From: Paracoccaceae bacterium
Lineage (GTDB): Bacteria > Pseudomonadota > Alphaproteobacteria > Rhodobacterales > Rhodobacteraceae
NCBI GenBank assembly: GCA_003511785.1
Contig: DOIS01000268.1
Coordinates: 1-5,491, forward strand
Reading direction: 5' to 3'
DNA length: 5,491 nucleotides
Shown here: piece by piece, positions 1 to 4,706 of the stretch
Numbering within the stretch: position 1 is the stretch's first letter
Layout of the letters: each line of letters starts with the position of its first letter
Notes under the pieces: generated by a model
What the model saw: the letters and a program-made list of their open reading frames with translations, nothing else
Told to the model about the DNA's origin: nothing
Databases searched by the model: none
Made by a program: the position numbers and the translations under genes

Positions 1-250
1 ACTTGCCCTCGACATAGACCTTCGAGCCCTTGCGCAGGTGTTGCTCGGCCAGGCGGGCGAGGTTCTCGTTGAAGATGGCCACGCTGTGCCACTCGGTCTT
101 CTCGCGCCGTTCGCCGGTGTTGCGGTCCTTCCAGGTGTCCGAGGTGGCGATGCGCAGGTTGCAGACCTTGCCGCCGTTCTGGAAGGTGCGCACCTCGGGG
201 TCGCGCCCCAGATTGCCGATGAGAATGACTTTGTTGACTGACCCGGCCAT
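1..250 (-). CDS. ssb: Single-stranded DNA-binding protein SSB, N-terminal part (runs off left edge)
   Basis: SSB coats single-stranded DNA in the cytoplasm during replication, recombination and repair. Reading the minus strand from the ATG at 250 gives 83 codons open to the window edge, beginning MAGSVNKVILIGNLGRDPEV, the classic start of the bacterial SSB OB-fold. The DNA-stacking aromatics of the family are in place: W40, W54 and F60, with H55 (the E. coli ssb-1 position) beside W54, inside the motif KTEWHSVAIF. The OB-fold continues to KGSKVYVEGK at residues 74-83. The rest of the fold and the acidic C-terminal tail lie outside the window. A GGGG Shine-Dalgarno-like run at 260-257, six bases before the ATG, supports the start. 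The gene is divergent from the transglycosylase gene. The identification is very secure. Confidence 0.97.
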   Translation of the reverse strand, partial: MAGSVNKVILIGNLGRDPEVRTFQNGGKVCNLRIATSDTWKDRNTGERREKTEWHSVAIFNENLARLAEQHLRKGSKVYVEGK

Positions 251-264
251 GAGGTTCCCCGTCT

Positions 265-285
265 TGAATGCGTCCTGAATGCGTC
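265..285. repeat. Tandem direct repeat, two copies of TGAATGCGTC, 11-bp period
   Basis: The ten-base unit TGAATGCGTC occurs at 265-274 and again at 276-285, separated by one C. The 11-bp period is about one helical turn, so both copies would face the same side of the DNA. The repeat lies 15 bases upstream of the ssb start codon, read as GACGCATTCA on the ssb strand. It could be a tandem protein-binding site, a leader element, or a small duplication without function. Sequence alone cannot decide. Confidence 0.6.
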
Positions 286-318
286 GCGCCCGAATCTGAG
301 CGATCCGGTGACCGGCAG

Positions 319-346
319 GTTATACCGCGCGCCGAGCGGTTGAAAC
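319..346 (-). promoter_or_regulatory. Possible ssb promoter (weak)
   Basis: On the minus strand, TATAAC (324-319) resembles a -10 hexamer, with five of six bases matching TATAAT. Sixteen bases upstream, GTTTCA (346-341) matches only three of six bases of a -35 hexamer. The position, about 70 bases before the ssb ATG, is plausible. TATAAC is one of few A/T-rich hexamers in a G/C-rich spacer. The weak -35 keeps confidence low. Confidence 0.22.
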
Positions 347-368
347 CGCAGAAAACGGGCGGTTCCGC
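336..368. promoter_or_regulatory. Two adjacent short palindromes sharing GCGGTT (operator-like)
   Basis: GCGGTT-GA-AACCGC at 336-349 is a perfect inverted repeat with a two-base centre. A second, shorter palindrome, GCGG-TT-CCGC, lies at 359-368. Both begin with GCGGTT, 23 bases apart. The first overlaps the -35 area of the tentative ssb promoter, so an operator is conceivable. In G/C-rich DNA, short palindromes also arise by chance. No known regulator consensus was recognised; in particular no GTTC-N7-GTTC LexA box of the alphaproteobacterial type is visible here. Confidence 0.3.
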
Positions 369-398
369 GCCCGAGCCGGCGGGCCGTGCGGGTTGGTT

Positions 399-427
399 TT
401 GCACTCGCGGGCGGGATTGTGTAGAAA
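399..427 (+). promoter_or_regulatory. Possible promoter of the transglycosylase gene (weak)
   Basis: TTGCAC (399-404) and TAGAAA (422-427) are separated by exactly 17 bases. They match three of six and four of six bases of the -35 and -10 consensus hexamers. Initiation around 434 would leave an untranslated leader of about 30 bases before the ATG at 463. Spacing and position fit, but the hexamers are weak, so this is only a suggestion. Confidence 0.25.
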
Positions 428-462
428 CCGGGGCAAAGGGAAACCGGGCGGGGCATGACAGG

Positions 463-1047
463 ATGCACAGCAGGGTGACGTGGGCCGTGGCGCTGGCGGT
501 CGGGCTTGTGATGGGGCCTGTTCCTGGCGGGGGCGAGACGCTTTCGACCAAGAACCGCGCGACGCTTCTGAAATCGCAGCTCGACCTGCTGGACGGCCGG
601 GCCGCGCAGCAATACGGCGGCTCCACCCGCCTTCTGCCGAAATCCGCCGGCGAGGGCCGGGCGCCGGCCTATGACGGGCGCTATCGCGGCGAATACCTGG
701 ACATGGCCCGGGCGGCGGCCAAGCGCCACGCGGTACCCGAAGACCTGTTCCTGCGCCTGGTGCAGCGCGAATCCAACTGGAACCCGCAGGCCAAATCGCA
801 CAAGGGCGCCCTGGGCCTGGCGCAACTCATGCCCGACACCGCGCGCGGCCTGGGCGTCGATCCGCTCGACCCGTTTCAGAACCTGGAGGGCGGGGCGCGC
901 TATCTCGCCGCGCAATACCGCAAGTTCAAATCCTGGCGCCTTGCGCTGGCGGCCTATAACGCGGGGCCAATGGCGGTGGCCGAGCATGGCGGCATTCCGC
1001 CCTTTGCCGAAACCCGCGCCTATGTGGCGGCGATCTGGGGCGGCTGA
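463..1047 (+). CDS. Exported SLT-type lytic transglycosylase (GH23-like), 194 aa
   Basis: This enzyme would cleave the MurNAc-GlcNAc bond of peptidoglycan with formation of 1,6-anhydro-MurNAc, acting in the periplasm. The reading frame is open from 268, but I place the start at ATG 463. There the protein begins with a short basic stretch and a hydrophobic segment (residues 6-20, VTWAVALAVGLVMGP), typical of a signal peptide; the upstream 65 residues look like translated intergenic DNA. The SLT domain covers about residues 76-190. It has the catalytic glutamate E103 in LVQRESNWNP, the motif GALGLAQLMPDTA (115-127), AAYNAGP (163-169) and the closing ETRAYV (183-188). All the usual SLT motifs are present, so it should be active. 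It is shorter than Slt70 and lacks extra cell-wall-binding domains. It is divergent from ssb and convergent with the ABC operon, so probably monocistronic. The Shine-Dalgarno is not strong (a GGGCGGGG run about nine bases upstream). Confidence 0.93.
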   Translation: MHSRVTWAVALAVGLVMGPVPGGGETLSTKNRATLLKSQLDLLDGRAAQQYGGSTRLLPKSAGEGRAPAYDGRYRGEYLDMARAAAKRHAVPEDLFLRLVQRESNWNPQAKSHKGALGLAQLMPDTARGLGVDPLDPFQNLEGGARYLAAQYRKFKSWRLALAAYNAGPMAVAEHGGIPPFAETRAYVAAIWGG

Positions 1048-1089
1048 GACCAGAGCCAGCGGAGCGCCCTGCGCGCGCGCTTCATTCCG

Positions 1090-1113
1090 TGTGATGAGGG
1101 GGTTCACCCCACA
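1090..1113. terminator. Weak hairpin in the convergent gap (possible terminator)
   Basis: TGTG (1090-1093) can pair with CACA (1110-1113), and GGG within 1098-1102 with CCC at 1107-1109, leaving a four-base bulge (ATGA) and a small loop. It lies between the stops of two convergent genes, where a bidirectional terminator would be expected. No U-tract follows directly: AAAA at 1114-1117 would give only a short U run on the other strand, on the upstream side for the minus-strand transcript. An intrinsic terminator is doubtful. Confidence 0.2.
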
Positions 1114-1146
1114 AAATCCACTGCATTTGACCACGAGTAGATGCGG

Positions 1147-1158
1147 GGGACCGGTCCC
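1147..1158. repeat. Perfect 12-bp palindrome GGGACCGGTCCC
   Basis: GGGACCGGTCCC is perfectly self-complementary and lies 25 bases beyond the stop codon of the ATPase gene, in the gap between convergent genes. Having no loop bases, it would form a poor RNA hairpin and it is not followed by a T-run. It may be a DNA-level protein-binding site or chance. Confidence 0.4.
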
Positions 1159-1182
1159 GTATGCAGACCGTTCCGCGCTGCC

Positions 1183-3270
1183 TCACTCCGCAGCGATCTT
1201 GATGACCGGGGTCATCTCGGCGAACTTCTCGTCACTGAGGTGGCACTTGACCTGGTGGCCCGGTTCGAGATGGCGCACCGGCGGCACCTCGCGTTCGCAG
1301 AGATCGCCGGGCACGTGCTTCTTCCAGCGGCAGCGGGTCTGGAACGGGCAGCCCGGCGGCGGGTCCATGGCCGAGGGGATGTCGCCCTCGAGCACGATAT
1401 GCTCCTTTTCGACCGAGGTATCCGCGATCGGCACCGCCGAGAGCAGCGCCTCGGTATAGGGGTGATAGGGCGGGCTGAAGACCTGGTCGGTGGTGCCCAG
1501 CTCGACCACGTGGCCCAGATACATCACCATCACCCGGTCGGAGAGATAGCGCACGATGCTGAGATCGTGCGAGATGAACAAGAGCGTGGTCTTCTCCTCG
1601 CGCTGGATCTCCATCAGCAGGTCGGTGACGGCGGCCTGCACGCTCACGTCCAGAGCCGAGACGGGCTCGTCCGCGACGACGATCCGGGCGCCGCCGGCGA
1701 AGGCGCGGGCGATGCCCACGCGCTGCTTCTGCCCGCCCGAGAGCTGGCGCGGCATCCGGTCGGCGAAGGCGCGGGGCAGTTTCACCAGGTCGAGCAGTTC
1801 CAGCATCCGCTGGCGGCGTTCGGCCTCGTTCTTGCCGATCTTGAACATCTCCAGCGCGCGGATGATCTGCCGGCCGACGGTCATCGAGGGGTTGAGCGTG
1901 TCGAACGGGTTCTGGAACACCATCTGGATGTCGGCCACGGTCTTGGCGTCGCGATGCTCGATCGGGATTTCCTCGATGGAATGATCGTCCATCAGGATCA
2001 GCCCGTCGGTCGCGGTCTCGAGCCCCATCAATACCTTGGCGAAGGTGGACTTGCCGCAGCCGCTCTCGCCCACGATGGCCAGGGTCTCGCTCTCGCGCGC
2101 CTCGAAGCTCAGCGTCTCGTTGGCCTTGACCACCCGTTTCTCGCCGCCGCCGAAGAGCGCGTTGGCCGCCACCTCGTAGTATTTCTTGAGATTGTCCATT
2201 TTCAGGACAACGTCGCCCACCTCGGCCTTCTCGCGGGTGACCACCTTGGCGGGCGGCGCATCCCAGTCGATCTCGTCGAAGCGGATGCAGCGGGTGCCGT
2301 GGTGTTCGTCCCCGGGCACGGTCTCCATCGGGATCTCCTGGGCGTCGCAGCGCCCGGGCTGGAAATAGTCGCAGCGCGGGCCGAAATTGCAGCCCGGCGG
2401 GCGCTCATGGGGCAGGGGGAAGTTGCCCGGGATCGCCACCAGCGGGCGCGAGGTCTTGTCCGCGCCGGGCAGCGGGATCGAGCGGAACAGCGCCTGGGTA
2501 TAGGGGTGGCGCATCTTGTCGAACACGTCCCCGATCGAGCCGCGCTCGACCGCCTCGCCGGAATACATCACGCAGATCCGGTCGCAGGTTTCCAAGACCA
2601 GCCCGAGGTTGTGCGAGATGAACAGCATCGAGGTGCCGTATTTCTTGCCCAGATCCTTGACCAGTTCGACCACCGCGGCCTCCACCGTCACGTCGAGCGC
2701 GGTCGTAGGCTCGTCGAGGATCAGCAGCGAGGGTTTGGACATCAGCGCCATGGCGATCACGATACGCTGCTGCTGCCCGCCGGAGAGCTGGTGCGGATAG
2801 GAGTTCAGCATCCGCTCGGGGTCGGGCAGGCGCACGTCGGTGACCACCTCCAGCGCGCGGGCGCGGGCCTCCTTCTCCGAGATGCCCTCGTGGATCATCG
2901 GCACTTCGACCAGCTGCTTGCCGATCTTCATGGCCGGGTTCAGGCTGGCCATCGGCTCCTGGTAGATCATGGCGATCTCGTTGCCGCGCAGGCGGCGCAG
3001 CTCGTCATCGCTCATCTCGCCCATGTCGCGGCCCTTGTAGCGGATGGTGCCGCCGGTGATGCGTCCGTTCTTGCCCAGGTCGCGCATCACGCCGAGCGCC
3101 ACGGTGGACTTGCCGCAGCCGCTTTCGCCCACCAGGCCCACCGCCTCGCCGGGTTGCATCTGAACCGAGAATTCCATCACCGCGGGGATTTCCCGAAGCC
3201 GGGTGAAGAAGGAAATCGACAGCTTCTCGATCTCGAGGATGGGACCGTCGTAATCCTGCATCTTGGCCAT
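1183..3270 (-). CDS. Fused two-domain peptide/nickel-type ABC importer ATPase (DppD-DppF-like), 695 aa
   Basis: This cytoplasmic ATPase would drive the importer formed with the two permeases encoded upstream. It contains two complete nucleotide-binding domains, where Dpp/Opp systems usually have two proteins of about 330 residues. NBD1 has Walker A GESGCGKST (48-56), Q-loop Q104, signature LSGGQQQR (162-169), Walker B LLILDEP (182-188, E187) and H220. NBD2 has Walker A GESGCGKST (401-409), Q453, LSGGQKQR (510-517), IVVADEP (530-536, E535) and H568. Both sites therefore look catalytically complete. Each NBD is followed by an oligopeptide-type C-terminal extension with HPYT and four cysteines: C294, C300, C308, C328 and C641, C647, C658, C676. 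In NBD2, S394 replaces the glycine usual in the GE step before Walker A. The frame is open to 3327, but I chose ATG 3270 (MAKMQDYDGP) because AGGGAG lies seven bases before it; ATG 3273 directly precedes it and is possible. Substrate unknown. Confidence 0.95.
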   Translation of the reverse strand: MAKMQDYDGPILEIEKLSISFFTRLREIPAVMEFSVQMQPGEAVGLVGESGCGKSTVALGVMRDLGKNGRITGGTIRYKGRDMGEMSDDELRRLRGNEIAMIYQEPMASLNPAMKIGKQLVEVPMIHEGISEKEARARALEVVTDVRLPDPERMLNSYPHQLSGGQQQRIVIAMALMSKPSLLILDEPTTALDVTVEAAVVELVKDLGKKYGTSMLFISHNLGLVLETCDRICVMYSGEAVERGSIGDVFDKMRHPYTQALFRSIPLPGADKTSRPLVAIPGNFPLPHERPPGCNFGPRCDYFQPGRCDAQEIPMETVPGDEHHGTRCIRFDEIDWDAPPAKVVTREKAEVGDVVLKMDNLKKYYEVAANALFGGGEKRVVKANETLSFEARESETLAIVGESGCGKSTFAKVLMGLETATDGLILMDDHSIEEIPIEHRDAKTVADIQMVFQNPFDTLNPSMTVGRQIIRALEMFKIGKNEAERRQRMLELLDLVKLPRAFADRMPRQLSGGQKQRVGIARAFAGGARIVVADEPVSALDVSVQAAVTDLLMEIQREEKTTLLFISHDLSIVRYLSDRVMVMYLGHVVELGTTDQVFSPPYHPYTEALLSAVPIADTSVEKEHIVLEGDIPSAMDPPPGCPFQTRCRWKKHVPGDLCEREVPPVRHLEPGHQVKCHLSDEKFAEMTPVIKIAAE
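2044..3123. repeat. Internal 21-bp identity between the two Walker A coding segments
   Basis: Bases 2044-2064 and 3103-3123 are identical over 21 bases, and after one mismatch another eight bases match (2066-2073, 3125-3132). Both encode the Walker A loop, in NBD2 and NBD1 respectively. The coordinates given span both copies. The match reflects homologous domains encoding the same peptide with the same codons. It is not a mobile element, but could be a minor site for recombination between the halves. Confidence 0.6.
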
Positions 3271-3277
3271 CATATCT

Positions 3278-3283
3278 CTCCCT
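3278..3283 (-). promoter_or_regulatory. Shine-Dalgarno site deciding the ATPase start
   Basis: On the minus strand AGGGAG (3283-3278) precedes three in-frame ATGs: at 3273 (gap 4), 3270 (gap 7) and 3261 (gap 16). Seven bases is the most usual spacing, favouring 3270. The upstream in-frame start at 3327 would add a basic, proline-rich stretch (residues FRKRTAPRPPLAP) unlike a normal ABC N-terminus and would bury this site inside the gene. Confidence 0.6.
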
Positions 3284-3374
3284 ATCGGGGCAAGGGGAGG
3301 GCGGGGGGCCGTCCTCTTGCGGAACATGTCTCGGGGCCTGGTTTAAGGCTCCCTTTGCGTCACCGTGCGGGGCC

Positions 3375-3395
3375 GCAGTTTTCTTCGAAAACCGC
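3375..3395 (-). other. Intercistronic RNA hairpin, 9-bp stem with GAA loop
   Basis: In the operon-sense (minus) transcript the arms GCGGUUUUC (3395-3387) and GAAAACUGC (3383-3375) pair over nine positions, including one G-U wobble, around the loop GAA (3386-3384). The stem sits in the 161-nt spacer between the DppC-type permease stop and the ATPase start. It has no following U-run, so it is more likely an RNA-stabilising or translation-modulating element than a full terminator. Function is inferred only from position and pairing. Confidence 0.5.
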
Positions 3396-3400
3396 TTACC

Positions 3401-3413
3401 CCCGCTCTGCGGG
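3401..3413 (-). other. Second intercistronic hairpin, CCCGC-AGA-GCGGG
   Basis: In the operon-sense transcript CCCGC (3413-3409) and GCGGG (3405-3401) form a five-base-pair G/C stem with the loop AGA, 18 bases after the permease stop codon and five bases before the larger hairpin at 3375-3395. A short G/C stem close behind a stop codon can protect the 3' end of an upstream message segment from exonucleases. That role is inference. Confidence 0.4.
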
Positions 3414-3431
3414 AGGAAAGCCCGAAAGACA

Positions 3432-4694
3432 TCAGTCGTTCAGGCTTTCCTCCCGCAGGCCGTCAGCCAGCAGGTTCAAGCCCAGCACCAGGCTCAGCAG
3501 CGCCAGCGCCGGCGGCAGGGCCGGATGTAGGTAGATCGACAAAAGCTTGCGCCCCTCGTTGATCGTCGAGCCCCAGTCCGGGCTTTCCGGCGGCAGGCCC
3601 AGCCCGAAGAAGCCCAGCGTGCCCAGAAGGATCGTGGTATAGCCGATGCGCAGGCAGAAATCGACGATCAGCGGTCCGCGCGCATTGGGCAGGATCTCCC
3701 ACAGCATGATGTACCACGGCCCCTCGCCGCGGGTCTGGGCGGCGGCCACGTAGTCGCGCGTCTTGATGTCCATGGTCAGCCCGCGCACGATGCGGAACAC
3801 GGTGGGCGAGTTCACGAAAACGACCGACACGAACACCACGAGGATGCCGCCGGGCAGGTCGACCCAGATCAGCGGCTCATAGCCCGCCTGGGTGGCCGCC
3901 GCCCACTCGCCCATCGGGTTGCCCTGGTTGAAATAGCCCAACACCGACGTGTAGATCAGGATGAACGGATCGACCCGCCAGACCGTGCCGAAATAGAACA
4001 GCACGCCCAGGAGCAGCAGCGGGATAACGTAGCGGCGCAGGATATGCGGCTGCGCGCGATAGCGCGAATACATCAGCACCCAGAAGAAGATCAGCGGAAA
4101 CAGGAACAGCGCACCCGCCATATAGATCGGCACGCCCGTGGCCACGATCTCGGGCGTGACCAGCAGATAGAAGAGCAGGATCACCGGGAAGGCCAGGATC
4201 AGGTTCGCCGCGAAGGACAGCACCGTGTCCAGCCGCCCGCCATAGAACCCCGCCGGCAGGCCCAGGGTGATCCCCACCATGAAGGCAAACAGCGTCGCCA
4301 GCGGCGCGATCTGCACCACCACCCAGGCGCCCGCCACCATGCGCGAGAAGACGTCGCGCGCCAGGTTGTCGCCGCCCATCAGGTAATAGGGGTAATCGCC
4401 CTCCTCGGCGTTCATCAACGGGGTTCCCGGCGGTTCGTTCTTCATCCCCGAGACCTGCGCCAGCGGGTCATGGGTCAGGATCATGTCCATCGCCCCGAAG
4501 ATGCCGGTGAACACCCAGAACATCACCAGCGCGAAGCCGATCATGCCGATCACGCTGTCGAAGAGCTTGCCATAGAGGCCCAGCCGGCGCTTGAAGCTGA
4601 TCGAAACCGCGAAAAGCACGATCAGCGCGATCCAGACCGGCGTGAACTGCACCAGCACCCGGCCGATGATTTCCCATGTCGTAAGAGGTTCCAT
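3432..4694 (-). CDS. DppC-type ABC transporter permease, enlarged form, 420 aa
   Basis: This would be the second of two inner-membrane channel subunits of the peptide/nickel-type importer. The family hallmark MGGDNLARDVFSRMVAG (106-122) corresponds to the GTDxxGRDxxSR segment of DppC/OppC. The coupling-helix EAA loop that contacts the ATPase is seen at about 314-338 (DYVAAAQTRGEGPWYIMLWE, then ILPNA). The end, LGLNLLADGLRE (404-415), is typical of DppC proteins. Usual members have about 300 residues and six membrane segments. This one has an extra hydrophobic N-terminal segment (about 18-33) and roughly 100 additional residues around 181-285 with further hydrophobic stretches (about 188-210 and 221-237), between the segment ending LLFYLLVTPE and the one beginning near GILVVFVSVVF. 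The ATG at 4694 has GGGAG seven bases upstream, and the preceding permease ends 12 bases before it, indicating coupled translation. Specificity cannot be inferred. Confidence 0.94.
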   Translation of the reverse strand: MEPLTTWEIIGRVLVQFTPVWIALIVLFAVSISFKRRLGLYGKLFDSVIGMIGFALVMFWVFTGIFGAMDMILTHDPLAQVSGMKNEPPGTPLMNAEEGDYPYYLMGGDNLARDVFSRMVAGAWVVVQIAPLATLFAFMVGITLGLPAGFYGGRLDTVLSFAANLILAFPVILLFYLLVTPEIVATGVPIYMAGALFLFPLIFFWVLMYSRYRAQPHILRRYVIPLLLLGVLFYFGTVWRVDPFILIYTSVLGYFNQGNPMGEWAAATQAGYEPLIWVDLPGGILVVFVSVVFVNSPTVFRIVRGLTMDIKTRDYVAAAQTRGEGPWYIMLWEILPNARGPLIVDFCLRIGYTTILLGTLGFFGLGLPPESPDWGSTINEGRKLLSIYLHPALPPALALLSLVLGLNLLADGLREESLND

Positions 4695-4701
4695 CTGCCT
4701 G

Positions 4702-4706
4702 CTCCC
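4702..4706 (-). promoter_or_regulatory. Ribosome binding site abutting the upstream stop codon
   Basis: GGGAG on the minus strand (4706-4702) starts immediately after the TAA of the DppB-type permease (4709-4707) and lies seven bases before the DppC-type ATG at 4694. Ribosomes finishing the first permease would be placed on the second start, which suits the equal amounts needed of the two channel subunits. Confidence 0.7.

Noticed and set aside
292..296. GAATC, a GANTC (CcrM-type) methylation site in the ssb upstream region
   Set aside because: A five-base motif is expected often by chance. One copy gives no ground for claiming cell-cycle methylation control.
268..462. N-terminal extension of the transglycosylase from an ATG at 268
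   Set aside because: The 65 extra residues resemble translated intergenic DNA and would place the hydrophobic signal-like segment in the middle of the protein. The start would also overlap the ssb upstream repeat. ATG 463 gives a normal signal-peptide start.
671..1459. 262-codon plus-strand frame overlapping the end of the transglycosylase gene
   Set aside because: It is the +1-shifted shadow of the transglycosylase frame (rich in Arg, Trp, Pro and Ser) and carries no domain signal.
2044..3123. Repeated segments in the ATPase gene as possible signs of a mobile element or recent duplication
   Set aside because: Identity is limited to the Walker A coding stretch, while the two domains differ widely elsewhere. 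This fits ancient homologous domains with a shared motif.
3274..3327. Upstream ATG at 3327 as the ATPase start
   Set aside because: The added stretch is basic and proline-rich, unlike ABC N-termini, and a good Shine-Dalgarno at 3283-3278 points to 3270 instead.
1141..3534. A 797-codon open frame on the plus strand, opposite the ATPase gene and longer than it
   Set aside because: The opposite strand encodes a protein with two full sets of ABC motifs. The plus-strand translation is rich in His, Asp, Gly and Ala with no recognisable domain, and its apparent internal repeats merely mirror the two homologous ATPase halves. It is a by-product of G/C-biased codons.
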